A DNA stretch of 64,000 nucleotides, taken from Marinoscillum luteum (lineage in GTDB: Bacteria; Bacteroidota; Bacteroidia; Cytophagales; Cyclobacteriaceae). A model generated the notes under the pieces. It had not been told where the DNA came from and made no database searches. It saw only the letters and a program-made list of their open reading frames with translations. The position numbers and the translations under genes were made by a program. The stretch spans positions 682,001 through 746,000 of the forward strand of contig NZ_JBIPKE010000020.1 of NCBI RefSeq assembly GCF_044005705.1, read 5' to 3'. This document shows, piece by piece, positions 36,165-45,312 of this stretch (within the stretch, counting starts at the first letter, position 1; every line of letters starts with the position of its first letter).

Positions 36165-37376
36165 CTATTCTAATTCCTTATCGCTCCAATTTTTTTCTAG
36201 TCGACCAAGCGCAACTGCCAGATCGATCGTCTGCATTGCTCGTTTCACGACAGGCGCATCAATCATCTTTGTGCCAAGAGAAACAACCCCCAGTCCTTTT
36301 TCAGAAGCTATTTTAAAGGCCTTAACAATTTTTTTCGCGGCCTCAATTTCGACTTCATTCGGCGCAAAATTTTCGCGAATTATTGAAATCTGGCGTGGAT
36401 GAATACAACCCATCCCTTCAAAACCCAAAGCCTTTGACGCCTGCACATTGGCCTTCAGAGCGATCATATCCCCCACATCACTAAATACAGAATCAATGGC
36501 CTGTATCCTTGCCGCCTTACATGCATGAACTACCTGAACACGAGCAAAGAGCGACTCCACTCCTTCGTTTGTCCTATTCACCCCCATGTCGGCGGCATAA
36601 TCTTCCAAGCCAATGGCCATCGCCACAACGTTTTCTGCAGCTTTTGCGATCTCAAAAGAGTTCAAAACGCCCAGCGCACTTTCAATGATTGGCATTAACC
36701 AGACAGGACGCTGTGTACCCCTTTTATTTTGAATCAGGGCAATCCTTTCATTTACTGAATGAATTTGCGCCGCACTTTCACATTTCGGCACCAGTACAAG
36801 GTTGACATTATGCGGAACCACATAGTCAAGATCCTCCAGCCCTGCAGGTATTTGATTGATCCTGACCATCCGTTCGACCCCCATGAAACTGAGGTTTCTC
36901 AGCGCATTTCTGACCAGCAAACGTGCTTCTCCTTTTTTATGAAAAGCAACCGCATCTTCTAAGTCTAAAATCACTCCCTCTGGCTTATGGATACCCGCAT
37001 TGATCATCAAACTAGGTGTGTTTCCAGGGAGGTACAAGCGTGTAGTTCGAGGTTGATCAGCTACAGTATGGTATAGGCTTTCAGGCAGCATCTCCAAGAG
37101 GTATTGCTCATCAGTTGGTTTCAACTGCTTTATCGCTGCTTCTACACGCGCCGCCATTACAAATGGCAAAGCACCTTTGTCTGATACCTCAAGAACCGCG
37201 TGTTCTATTGAGAAAAAATCAAGAATGGATTTACACAGAAGCCTGATGTCTTCTCCATAAAGCGCATTGACCTTGCTCAATACCTCGATCCGGATGCCTC
37301 CAGATTGGACCAACTTTAAAGTTACCAAGCAGTCCGACCTGTCCTTTTCACCATTATTCCCTGCCGTTGCAATCAT
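36165..37376 (-). CDS. Fused citrate lyase acyl-carrier (gamma) and beta subunit
   Basis: A 403-residue protein that joins two citrate lyase parts. Residues about 1-92 match the acyl-carrier subunit CitD: a serine at position 14 (GEKDRSDC), where the phosphoribosyl-dephospho-CoA group attaches in Klebsiella CitD, then SGGIRIEVLSKVNALYG and VLEVSDKGALPFVMAARVEAA. Residues about 105-395 match the CitE/HpcH aldolase barrel: TRLYLPGNTPSLM, GVILDLEDAVAFHKK, a VLVPKCES strand, MPIIESALGVLN and GLEDYAADMG. The beta part cleaves citryl-ACP to oxaloacetate and acetyl-ACP. It lies between transporter and citF with gaps of 37 and 6 bp. A citramalate-type lyase cannot be excluded. Confidence 0.87.
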   Translation of the reverse strand: MIATAGNNGEKDRSDCLVTLKLVQSGGIRIEVLSKVNALYGEDIRLLCKSILDFFSIEHAVLEVSDKGALPFVMAARVEAAIKQLKPTDEQYLLEMLPESLYHTVADQPRTTRLYLPGNTPSLMINAGIHKPEGVILDLEDAVAFHKKGEARLLVRNALRNLSFMGVERMVRINQIPAGLEDLDYVVPHNVNLVLVPKCESAAQIHSVNERIALIQNKRGTQRPVWLMPIIESALGVLNSFEIAKAAENVVAMAIGLEDYAADMGVNRTNEGVESLFARVQVVHACKAARIQAIDSVFSDVGDMIALKANVQASKALGFEGMGCIHPRQISIIRENFAPNEVEIEAAKKIVKAFKIASEKGLGVVSLGTKMIDAPVVKRAMQTIDLAVALGRLEKNWSDKELE

Positions 37377-37413
37377 TTTGAACCCATTAAAAATTTTACG
37401 AAAACAACCATTA

Positions 37414-38916
37414 TTATTTTGCCCATATCGGTAAAGTCATTTCTAAATCCAACCAAGGAACGATTATGAAATATAGAATCATAGTCAGAAGAAATAAAGT
37501 AATCAGATTTAGCCAAAACCCTGTCTTAACCATCTGAGAAACTGAAACTCTTTCACTTGCCAGCACCACAGTATTAGGCCCCGTAGCAGCGGGCATCATA
37601 AAAGCACAGGAACATGCCACTGTGGCGGGAATCATTATCAAAAGTGGGTTAACACTCGCCGCTATGGCCGTGCTTGCTAACACGGGCAACAAAATATTAG
37701 CACTGGCTGTATTGGAATTGAATTCGGTGAAAACCAAAACAAAGGCCATTACAGTTATTAAAATGTAGAAAAAAGAGAAGCCACTAATAAATGAAAGCTG
37801 CCCTCCTAACCAATCGGCTAATCCTGTGGACACAAAACCTTCGGCCACAGCATATCCACCTCCTACGATCATCACAACACCCCAAGGTACCTGACTAGCT
37901 TCCTTCCAGGTTATTAATCGCTTATCGTCACCTGCCGGAATCAAGAATAATATAATAGCTGAAGCCATCGCAATGGTACTATCATGTATTTGACCAGAAA
38001 TCCCAAATAAACCAGTCCATCCGGGAATAACCAATGAACCAAAGATTAGGTCGTTTTTGAAAACCCAGGCAAAAACGGTAACCGCTGCTATATACAAAAC
38101 TCTTTTTTCACCTGATCTCATTTTACCCAATGCATCCAGCTCATCCTTGATAATTGTCAGGTTTTTACTTAGGTCTCCATCTATTTTAAAGTAGTTAATA
38201 ATGAAATACCAAAACACCGGGATCAATATCACAAGTATTGGGACTCCAATCTTTAGCCAAACAAAAAAATTAACTGGTGGAGCTTCGGGGAACATTTTAT
38301 CGAAAATCCCCACAAAAATCATATTGGTTGGGGAGCCAATAAGCGTGGCAAGCCCTCCAATAGACGCTGAGTAGGCAATAGCAAGCATTAATGCCGGCGC
38401 AAATCTATTGCTCTTTTCAACGTCTTCATCCTTACCAATGATGGAAAGACCAATAGGCAACATCATTAAGGCTGTAGTGACATTTGCGATCCACATAGAG
38501 ACCAAAGCTGTTGCTATCATCATGCTTAAAACGATTTTTTGTCGACTTGTGCCGAAGACATGAATAATTGTAAGTGCAATTCGCTTATGAAGATTTTGTG
38601 TTTCAATGGCCTTTGCCAGAAAGAAAACCGCCAAAAACATGAGTGCATAATTATGCCCATAATTAGCTGCAGTTTCTGCTGGCGATAGTATGTGCATAGA
38701 GGGATATAGCACCAACGGAATAAATGCAGTGACATAAACAGGAATTGCTTCGGTTATCCACCAGACGCTCATAAGCGCCACTACCGCTGCAGCTCCTTTA
38801 GCTTCTGGATTCATACCATCAGGAGTGGGGAGAAATAAGATTATTCCAAACACCGCCATTCCTGTTAAAGCACCAATTGATTTCTTAGATAGCATTTCTT
38901 TCCCGCTTAAATTCAA
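37414..38916 (-). CDS. DASS/SLC13-family dicarboxylate, citrate or sulfate symporter
   Basis: A 500-residue membrane protein with about eleven hydrophobic helices. It shows SLC13 hallmarks: VWWITEAIPVYVTAFIPLVL, MWIANVTTALMMLPIG and the substrate/Na+ hairpin motif ASIGGLATLIGSPTN, with a second NT-type motif in TEFNSNTASANILLPVL. These carriers import di- or tricarboxylates, or in some branches sulfate, with sodium. Its position as first gene of the citrate lyase operon favours citrate or a related acid. It is transcribed divergently from the plus-strand gene at 39071 across a short A/T-rich interval that must contain both promoters. Confidence 0.9.
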   Translation of the reverse strand: MNLSGKEMLSKKSIGALTGMAVFGIILFLPTPDGMNPEAKGAAAVVALMSVWWITEAIPVYVTAFIPLVLYPSMHILSPAETAANYGHNYALMFLAVFFLAKAIETQNLHKRIALTIIHVFGTSRQKIVLSMMIATALVSMWIANVTTALMMLPIGLSIIGKDEDVEKSNRFAPALMLAIAYSASIGGLATLIGSPTNMIFVGIFDKMFPEAPPVNFFVWLKIGVPILVILIPVFWYFIINYFKIDGDLSKNLTIIKDELDALGKMRSGEKRVLYIAAVTVFAWVFKNDLIFGSLVIPGWTGLFGISGQIHDSTIAMASAIILFLIPAGDDKRLITWKEASQVPWGVVMIVGGGYAVAEGFVSTGLADWLGGQLSFISGFSFFYILITVMAFVLVFTEFNSNTASANILLPVLASTAIAASVNPLLIMIPATVACSCAFMMPAATGPNTVVLASERVSVSQMVKTGFWLNLITLFLLTMILYFIIVPWLDLEMTLPIWAK

Positions 38917-39070
38917 TCAAACCTATGCAATCCAAGCATTCAAAAATGATCAATAATCGTTCAAAATCACATTTTCAAAATTTTGACATTTTTAATTTTT
39001 CAGCCTTTAGTTGATATAAAACAATGAATATTCCCAATATTTGATAACTATAAAACAAGAATCACAACAA

Positions 39071-40597
39071 ATGATTAAATCGGAAGCCTTAATCTACTTA
39101 GTCAACTCCATGACGAAACCTGAAAAGAAAGCTTTTAGGATAGCTACCGATTCTTCTGATGGAGCATATTACCTCCAACTCTATGACCTGATTGATTCTA
39201 ACAAGGAAATAACCTCTGAGCAGCTAAAAGAAGAGTTCTCAATTAAGCTCCCAAAAGCATCATTTGACACCTCCGCCACCCACCTTTATAAGACGCTTCT
39301 GAATACCATGCTAGATCTGCGCAAAGACCAGGACAGCTACTATTCCTTATTTGACATGATCTTAAAAGCCCGGATTCTCTTTGAGAAATCCTTGTATCAG
39401 GAGTGCTTTGACACACTAAAAAAAGTCAAAAAGAATGCCACCAAATATGAAAATTACTACGCCCTGCTCATCTCTTCCAGACTCGAGTTGGAGTATCAGC
39501 TTGCGTTGAATTTTCCAGGGCTGGATGAAAAAGATTTATTACACAAGCATTTCAAGGTAAGCGAGACCTTACGCATCATTCAAAAGATTCATCAACAATC
39601 AGCACTGTATGAGCTACTGAAATACCGCATGCTTCATCGAGGTAATGCTCGATCAGAGAAGCAAAAAACCGAGTTGAATGATTTGGTAGTAAGCGAGATG
39701 AGCATCGTTTCTTCATCAAACATTCAGAATTTTGAAATCAGCAAGCTGCATCAGCTTTTTCAGGCAAACTACCTGATCAGTGTTGGAGATTATAAATCTG
39801 CTTTTCATTCCTTCAATGAACTCAACAACTTACACGAGGCTAATAAACATTTATGGTCTAATCCACCCATTTACTATGTGTTATCCATCGAAGGAGTACT
39901 GGATAGCTTGAGAAGTTTACGTGAGTACAAGGGGATGAGTCATTTTGTTCAGCAACTAGAGAAAATCGACACACCCTTTCTAAGCTTCAATACCAATGTT
40001 GTTTGTTTAATCTTTCTATATGAGCTTTTTCCATTCCTGGATCGTGGTGATTTTGGATCCTGTGAACAGCTCATGAAAAAATATGATGCCAAATTACTCA
40101 AAAAGGTTCAACTCCTAAGCCTTGCTCGCAATGCTGAACTACACCTTTATCTTGCTTTGATCTATTTTGGCTTGCGGGACTTTCAAAAAGCAAAGAAGTG
40201 TTTGAGTAAAATCATATTCACCAATAGAGATTACTCTTACCTACCCGTCTTCAGAACTATTCGGTTGGTCAATCTTATGATCCTCTATGAGTTGAAGGAT
40301 ACTGAGTTTATAAAGTATGAATCCCGATCTATCAAAAGGGACATCAATGCCGCTGGGAAAGAATACAAAATCGAGAAGAAAATCATCAGCTTTGTCAATA
40401 AGACTAACCTTCCGGTTTCGATAGTCAAAAGAAAGCGACTTTGGGAAAATTTAAAGAAGGATTTTGAGATCATTAATCATGATGTCTATGAGCAACAAAC
40501 ACTTCGACTCTTTGATTTCTCTGCCTGGATTGAGAGCAAGGTGAGAAGAATCCCTCTGGCGGAAATCTTAAACAACCGGGTTTCTCAGGAACACTAA
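39071..40597 (+). CDS. Helical repeat protein of unknown function (only plus-strand gene)
   Basis: A 508-residue soluble protein without signal peptide or membrane segments. I chose the ATG at 39071 (MIKSEALIYLVNSMTKPEKKAF); an ATG 30 bp upstream in frame is also possible. The sequence is almost entirely helical, with pairs such as EKSLYQECFDTLKKVKK, ELHLYLALIYFGLRDFQKAKKCLSK and QANYLISVGDYKSAFHSFNEL that look like divergent TPR units. No catalytic motif is seen. The opening resembles conserved TPR-like proteins of Bacteroidota, and I cannot assign a role. It is divergent to the citrate module and convergent with the Gfo/Idh/MocA genes. Confidence 0.8.
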   Translation: MIKSEALIYLVNSMTKPEKKAFRIATDSSDGAYYLQLYDLIDSNKEITSEQLKEEFSIKLPKASFDTSATHLYKTLLNTMLDLRKDQDSYYSLFDMILKARILFEKSLYQECFDTLKKVKKNATKYENYYALLISSRLELEYQLALNFPGLDEKDLLHKHFKVSETLRIIQKIHQQSALYELLKYRMLHRGNARSEKQKTELNDLVVSEMSIVSSSNIQNFEISKLHQLFQANYLISVGDYKSAFHSFNELNNLHEANKHLWSNPPIYYVLSIEGVLDSLRSLREYKGMSHFVQQLEKIDTPFLSFNTNVVCLIFLYELFPFLDRGDFGSCEQLMKKYDAKLLKKVQLLSLARNAELHLYLALIYFGLRDFQKAKKCLSKIIFTNRDYSYLPVFRTIRLVNLMILYELKDTEFIKYESRSIKRDINAAGKEYKIEKKIISFVNKTNLPVSIVKRKRLWENLKKDFEIINHDVYEQQTLRLFDFSAWIESKVRRIPLAEILNNRVSQEH

Positions 40598-40950
40598 AAG
40601 TCAGCCCGACAAACCTGTGATTTACATGCCATTGACATCCATCAAGATTAATTATTTAATCAAATCACTTGACACATAGCCAAATTGTTTTTTCAATAAT
40701 CGCCGACTGAAGTAGAGTGAATCATTGACCCTTATTGGCCACTTCGGAAACATTGAAGTTTTTGGTTTTTAAAAGAGAAGCCTCTTTTCAACCGAATAGT
40801 CCTGATAAACTCATTGGGCTACATATCTATCAGTTCAGTGAGTTTCCGATATATTTTTCCATATCAGAATAGTTTTACCCAGCAGGTAGTGACCAATCTT
40901 CTTCCGTCAAATGGATGACTGAGGCAGGGTAAAGTTGATTTAAACGGCTA
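40598..40950. other. 353-bp convergent intergenic interval
   Basis: Lies between the plus-strand helical protein and the minus-strand oxidoreductase, both of which end here. It contains a short hairpin with A/T flanks at 40771-40788. No open frame of interest and no RNA gene was recognised. Confidence 0.6.
40771..40788. terminator. Short bidirectional terminator candidate
   Basis: A perfect 7-bp stem AAAAGAG / CTCTTTT with an AAGC loop, between two convergent genes. The stem is A/T-rich and weak, and it lies about 170 bp after each stop codon. Confidence 0.4.
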
Positions 40951-42150
40951 TCAGCCCAGCTTATCAAAATCAGGATTCCAATGGACAATTTTTTGATCAT
41001 ACATAGCATCAAGGCCCATTTGCACACATAACGCGGCCTTCGCTCCGGATATGACATTGGAAGCTGGTCTTTTGTTGTTGACAATGTTGTCCCGAAAATC
41101 CATTAAGGCCTGCTTGCTTGGTTCGATATGATCCACAACGATGGGAATGCCCTTTCCTTCGTCCCAGGAGACTGTGGCTCCGGACACCCCGTCTACCTCT
41201 CCCAGTTCTTTATTGAGTTTTCCTTCCGGGTAAAACCAGGCCTTGTCATAACTCAGTATGAGGGTGCCTTTATCTCCCATTACTTTGATTTGGTAATCAT
41301 CTTTTGAATTGGCCGTTAAGCAGGTGAATTTTGCTTTGACACCCTCCGGATAGTCATAAATCAGATGGATGTTGTCGTAGGTTTCCCTTCCGTCTTTCCA
41401 ATAATCCACTCCACCGAAACCAGTTACCTTGTTGGGCGTAGCATCTAAAACCCAGTTGGCAAAATCCAATTGGTGTGAGCACAATTCGGCCAATAGTCCG
41501 CCGGAATATTCTCGGTACATTCTCCAATTAATGATCCTTTCCAAATCAGGAGATGGAACAGACCTTCTCCAGTCACCATTTCTATTCCATTGGCACTCAA
41601 AGGCCTGTATCTGGCCCAGCCCTCCCTTTTTGATCAGGTCTACTACATGGGTGTACAATCTGGAACTATGGTATTGATGACCTGTTTGGAATACCTTTTT
41701 GGACCGATTGGCCACACTCACCAGGTCCTGTATATCCTTATAGCCTTTGGCCATGGTCTTTTCACAGTACACATGCTTGCCCGCATCAATGGCATCCATA
41801 GCAATCTTTGCATGCATACTAAAAGGCGTAGCGATTAGTACGGCATCAATGTCCTTGTCATCAAGGATTTTTCTATAATCACTGTACCCTTTCACCTGCT
41901 GATCTGCCACCTTGCTCAACCCTTCTTCTAAGCGAAAGGGGAGAATATCCGCACAAGCCACCACATCAAAATGATCAATGCTATTAATATTGGGTATTAA
42001 GCCCTGCCCCCTCGATCCGGTGCCTATCACACCTATTTTTATCTTATTGTTGGCGTCATTCAGGCCAATGATTTTTGCTGTTGTTAATGTAGAAGTTGCT
42101 ATTCCGGCTGCCGCCACACCACTTTTGATTACAAATTCCCGTCTCTTCAT
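40951..42150 (-). CDS. Exported Gfo/Idh/MocA-family oxidoreductase (Tat signal), first
   Basis: A 399-residue NAD(P)-dependent sugar oxidoreductase. I chose the ATG at 42150 because it begins a clear twin-arginine signal (MKRREFVIKSGVAAAG); a longer frame upstream adds 20 residues without sense. A Rossmann fold follows (KIGVIGTGSRGQG, about 37-50), then HVYCEKTMAKG, the EK(P)-type active-site motif with the usual proline replaced by Thr, and a C-terminal Gfo/Idh domain (about 160-399; GGLLAELCSHQLDFANW). Tat export means the cofactor is probably bound tightly before transport. It is downstream of a second family member and a DUF1080 lipoprotein, suggesting exported oxidation of a sugar to a 3-keto form. 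Confidence 0.9.
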   Translation of the reverse strand: MKRREFVIKSGVAAAGIATSTLTTAKIIGLNDANNKIKIGVIGTGSRGQGLIPNINSIDHFDVVACADILPFRLEEGLSKVADQQVKGYSDYRKILDDKDIDAVLIATPFSMHAKIAMDAIDAGKHVYCEKTMAKGYKDIQDLVSVANRSKKVFQTGHQYHSSRLYTHVVDLIKKGGLGQIQAFECQWNRNGDWRRSVPSPDLERIINWRMYREYSGGLLAELCSHQLDFANWVLDATPNKVTGFGGVDYWKDGRETYDNIHLIYDYPEGVKAKFTCLTANSKDDYQIKVMGDKGTLILSYDKAWFYPEGKLNKELGEVDGVSGATVSWDEGKGIPIVVDHIEPSKQALMDFRDNIVNNKRPASNVISGAKAALCVQMGLDAMYDQKIVHWNPDFDKLG

Positions 42151-42223
42151 AGTAACACTATTTAATAAAAAGTCACCTTTGACACTAAGCATCAAAGGTG
42201 ACCCTAACAACCCTTAAATTAAC

Positions 42224-43573
42224 CTAAACTGACTTAATCTCCCAACCGGGCTCGTACGTTCTGGACCATAATTTCATGGCCTCCCTATTGTATATCCGAC
42301 CCGTATTTTCATCCACTTCGTAGGCATCGTCAATCCTGTAAGCGATGTTGGCATAGTGTGTCAACATCTGACTGATGGCGCCCTCATCAATGGGTGAGGT
42401 CAATGCTGCTTTACCGCGAATGGCGTCAAAGAAATTCTTTGTGTGCATGGTAGACATGTCTCCACCTCCTCCAAGGGCAGTTCCCGCTTCCGTACCCGAA
42501 GAAAGATTTTCCCTGATAAGCTCACCCTTTAGACTGTAGAGTTTGTAACCCTCTCTGTCAATAAAAACCGAACCTTCAGATCCGTAAATGATGGTACCTC
42601 TGCCAGCACCAAACTTATAATATCCGTTTCTACTCTGACCGTCCCATTTGATCACCTTATTGCCTGAGAATTTAAAAGTGGCTTCCATGGTGTCATACAT
42701 TTCCCAACCATCGTCTTTGTATTGGTATTTGCCTGCATTGACCTCTACACGCTCCGGATACTTCACCTGCAGTGCCCAGCGGGCAATGTCCAGTTCATGT
42801 GTGGCATTGTTTCCGGTCTCTGCTGTACCATAATTCCACCCATACCAATGCCAGTTGTAATCCCAGGTATTATCAGTATATGGTCTTCTTGGTGCCGGCC
42901 CCTGAAACAACTCCCAATCCAGTCCCTCTGGTGGGCTGGCGGGTGTTTGATGCGGTACGGCCCCTCTTCTGCTGGTGTAGAAGGCAATGGCTTGATAAAC
43001 ATCACCAATGATTCCATCATGAATGTCTTTGATGATTTCCTGAGATTGTGGAGAAGAACGCTGCTGGTTTCCCATCTGAACCACCTTATCATATTTTTTC
43101 TGATAAGCCACCAGCAACTCACCTTCCCTTGGATTGTGGCTACATGGTTTTTCCAAATACACGTGCTTACCTGCCTGCATCGCCATACACGCTCCTGGTG
43201 CATGCCAGTGGTCAGGTGTGGCCATGAATATGGCATCTACTTTTTTATCGTTTATTACTTTGCGAATGTCATTTTCCAACTTTGGCTTATCGCTTGTTAC
43301 CTCCGCAAACATCGCAGCGGCTCTTTCCCGCTGGCTTTTCATGACATCACAGAGATAAGTGAGCTCTATGTTATTGTTCTTATCAGCAATCGCGTCTTTG
43401 TATGCCGGAAACCTTCGTCCCAGGCCTTGCAGAGCCACACGAATGCGATCATTGGCACCGATAATTTTGGAATAGCTTTTTGCACTCATCGCATTTAGCT
43501 GGCTAGTCAGTCCAATACCAGCAGCACCTGCAGTTGCTTTTATTATGAAGTTTCTTCTGTCTTTTCTCATCAT
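42224..43573 (-). CDS. Exported Gfo/Idh/MocA-family oxidoreductase (Tat signal), second
   Basis: A 449-residue oxidoreductase with a Tat-type signal (RKDRRNFIIKATAGAAGIG). Its cofactor-binding strand is IRVALQGLGRRF, and the active-site motif is HVYLEKPCSHN, the canonical EKP. The C-terminal domain carries NATHELDIARWAL, with a typical substrate-side histidine, and a long insertion rich in tryptophan (DYNWHWYGWNYG). Its start codon touches the stop of the DUF1080 gene (shared base 43573), so the two genes are likely coupled. Such enzymes in Bacteroidota often oxidise glycosides at C3 before cleavage by DUF1080 proteins; the actual glycoside is unknown. Confidence 0.9.
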   Translation of the reverse strand: MMRKDRRNFIIKATAGAAGIGLTSQLNAMSAKSYSKIIGANDRIRVALQGLGRRFPAYKDAIADKNNNIELTYLCDVMKSQRERAAAMFAEVTSDKPKLENDIRKVINDKKVDAIFMATPDHWHAPGACMAMQAGKHVYLEKPCSHNPREGELLVAYQKKYDKVVQMGNQQRSSPQSQEIIKDIHDGIIGDVYQAIAFYTSRRGAVPHQTPASPPEGLDWELFQGPAPRRPYTDNTWDYNWHWYGWNYGTAETGNNATHELDIARWALQVKYPERVEVNAGKYQYKDDGWEMYDTMEATFKFSGNKVIKWDGQSRNGYYKFGAGRGTIIYGSEGSVFIDREGYKLYSLKGELIRENLSSGTEAGTALGGGGDMSTMHTKNFFDAIRGKAALTSPIDEGAISQMLTHYANIAYRIDDAYEVDENTGRIYNREAMKLWSRTYEPGWEIKSV

Positions 43574-44967
43574 TACTCAGCTGTATTTTTATCTAAAGGA
43601 CGAATTTTAATATTTCTAAATGACACCAAATCACCATGATCCTGCAAAAGGATTTGCCCTCTGTCCAGTTCACCGAAATCTTTCCATTTCACATATTTAC
43701 TTTCTGAAACCAGTTTTCTGTATTCCGGGCTTTTCCTTTCATATTCCAGCACTTTCACACCATTCAGCCAATGCTCAATATGGTTGTTAATGGACTTAAT
43801 GTGAGCTGTATTCCACTCCCCTATTGGCTTTATTGGCTTGTTGGTATCTGCCTGAATCAGGTCGTAAAGAGAGGACACCGTTCTGCTTCCTTCATGATTG
43901 CCCAACTTGGCATCCGGATGCAGCTCATCGTCCAGTATCTGATATTCTAACCCGATCGAAGAGCCCGGCCCTTTGTTGATTTCCGTATCTACATAGTATT
44001 TGATGCCACTGTTGGCGCCCGGAGTGAGTTTAAAATCCACCTTCAATTCGAAATCACTGAACAACTCCTCTGTAACGATATCACCACCTGCTCTGGACTC
44101 AGCACCGCCTGATGACAGCACGGATAATACCCCGTCTTCCATTACCCAACCTTTTTCCGGGAAAGCATCCAACTTAGCACCTTTCCAACCATTGGATGTT
44201 TTACCATCCCAAAGCAACTTCCATCCTTTCTTCTCTTCGTCAATCGTCAGATTATTTTTGGTGACGACCGGCTGCAAAGGCGAGCTTTTAGCATACTTGC
44301 CCAAATCCGAGGTGAGGATTTTAACATTCCTCCACATGATCTGCTTGCCCTCCTGACTATCTTCTTTGATGCTGTGCACCTGCAATCCGATAAATCCTGT
44401 GGAGGTTTTATCGTCAATGAGGTAAGCTGCCGGCACGCCATTGATCCATGTTCTAATGGTGTCAGCGATGGCTTCTATTCGGTAATGATTCCATTCATTT
44501 TGCTTGAAGGCCTTCTGTGCTTCCGGATTGTTCTCCATGGTATTCAACCACCCTCTTCTGGCCTCATCATAAATACCTGCACTCCATGCTCTTTCTGATG
44601 GGTCAATTTCTATCTGATACCCGTGCACACTGCCATTGAGATAATAGTCAAAACTGTTGCTTCTGATTTGAATACCTGAGTTCATCGATGGATCCACTTT
44701 GTACTCCAGCTCCAGGATAAAATCTCCATACAATTCATCTGATCTCAAGAAGGTATTTGGTGTATTCAAGACAGTGGTTCCCACTATGGCTCCATCCTCT
44801 ACTTTATATGTGGCATCACCGCCAATTTTGGACCACCCGGTCAAGGTTTCACCATCAAACAAATCAACCCAAGGGGTGGAATCTTTTGCTTCGGTTTGAC
44901 ATCCGAAAAGACTCGCCGAAACTAAAAATGAAAGTATGATTTTTAGTGTGTTAGTTTTTGTCATCAT
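43573..44967 (-). CDS. Lipoprotein with two DUF1080 (3-keto-glycoside hydrolase) domains
   Basis: A 464-residue lipoprotein (SASLFGCQTE) containing two copies of the DUF1080 jelly-roll: about 31-212 (WVDLFDGETLTGWSKIGG, NSGIQIRSN) and about 246-458 (WKLLWDGKTSNGWKGAK, NSGIKYYVD). Proteins with this domain cleave 3-keto-glycosides or 3-keto-disaccharides by an elimination-type route. The second half keeps LDDELHPDAKLG and EWNTAHIKSINNHIEHWLNG; the first keeps EWNHYRIEAIADTIRTWING. It is the first gene of a three-gene unit with two Tat-exported Gfo/Idh/MocA oxidoreductases, which fits oxidation followed by cleavage of one substrate outside the cytoplasm. Confidence 0.88.
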   Translation of the reverse strand: MMTKTNTLKIILSFLVSASLFGCQTEAKDSTPWVDLFDGETLTGWSKIGGDATYKVEDGAIVGTTVLNTPNTFLRSDELYGDFILELEYKVDPSMNSGIQIRSNSFDYYLNGSVHGYQIEIDPSERAWSAGIYDEARRGWLNTMENNPEAQKAFKQNEWNHYRIEAIADTIRTWINGVPAAYLIDDKTSTGFIGLQVHSIKEDSQEGKQIMWRNVKILTSDLGKYAKSSPLQPVVTKNNLTIDEEKKGWKLLWDGKTSNGWKGAKLDAFPEKGWVMEDGVLSVLSSGGAESRAGGDIVTEELFSDFELKVDFKLTPGANSGIKYYVDTEINKGPGSSIGLEYQILDDELHPDAKLGNHEGSRTVSSLYDLIQADTNKPIKPIGEWNTAHIKSINNHIEHWLNGVKVLEYERKSPEYRKLVSESKYVKWKDFGELDRGQILLQDHGDLVSFRNIKIRPLDKNTAE

Positions 44968-45002
44968 ATAAAATAAGTCTGGTTAAATAATTGTAATAAT
45001 TT

Positions 45003-45030
45003 CGAAACTAGCATGTACGCTATATTCAAA
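45003..45030 (-). promoter_or_regulatory. Promoter candidate for the DUF1080/Gfo-Idh-MocA operon
   Basis: On the minus strand, TTTG (complement of 45027-45030) is followed after 16 bp by TAGTTTCG (complement of 45003-45010). This matches seven of eight positions of the two-part Bacteroidota promoter pattern (TTTG ... TAnnTTTG), with a slightly short spacer. It lies about 36 bp upstream of the start codon. Confidence 0.35.
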
Positions 45031-45065
45031 TATGGATTTTTTACTCAAAAACATGGTCAGAAATG

Positions 45066-45082
45066 GAAATATTCGATATTTC
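45066..45082. promoter_or_regulatory. Inverted repeat upstream of the DUF1080 operon promoter
   Basis: GAAATAT-TCG-ATATTTC, a perfect 7-bp inverted repeat with a 3-bp centre, located about 35 bp upstream of the putative promoter. It could be a regulator binding site; A/T-rich repeats of this kind can also occur by chance. Confidence 0.3.
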
Positions 45083-45312
45083 TCCGGTCAAGGTAAGAAA
45101 TTAACTTTATTTCCAATTCTCAATTGCTCATACCTTTCGGTGCAGACTCCCAGGTGCGGCACACCATCTTCATCTAAGATGTGTAATCTGGGATGGTATT
45201 CGCGTGATGGACAAGTAAAATTCGGGGTGCTGGCTCATGCTTTCTTACTCCCCGGGATCAGTCTGGTAATGAGTTGGCTGGCTCGAGTTTTACCTCAGAA
45301 TATTGGGAAAAT

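Larger units (their letters stand above)
44968..45312. other. 345-bp promoter interval upstream of the DUF1080 operon
   Basis: Separates the PL6 gene at 45313 from the DUF1080 gene. It holds a Bacteroidota-type promoter candidate (45003-45030) and an inverted repeat (45066-45082). A plus-strand open frame at 45032-45316 is discussed among the rejected items. No other gene was seen. Confidence 0.55.

Noticed and set aside
19416..38916. Impression that this block differs in base composition from its flanks
   Set aside because: Counting a few lines by hand gave similar GC values (about 42 to 50 percent) inside and outside, so no shift can be claimed without computation.
40598..40950. Possible small RNA in the convergent interval
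   Set aside because: Only one short A/T-rich hairpin is present, with no promoter or conserved structure that I could recognise.
42722..43498. A 258-codon plus-strand open frame opposite the second Gfo/Idh/MocA gene
   Set aside because: It lies entirely antisense to a gene with clear family motifs. Its translation is rich in Cys, His and Trp and shows no known motif, as expected for a shadow frame.
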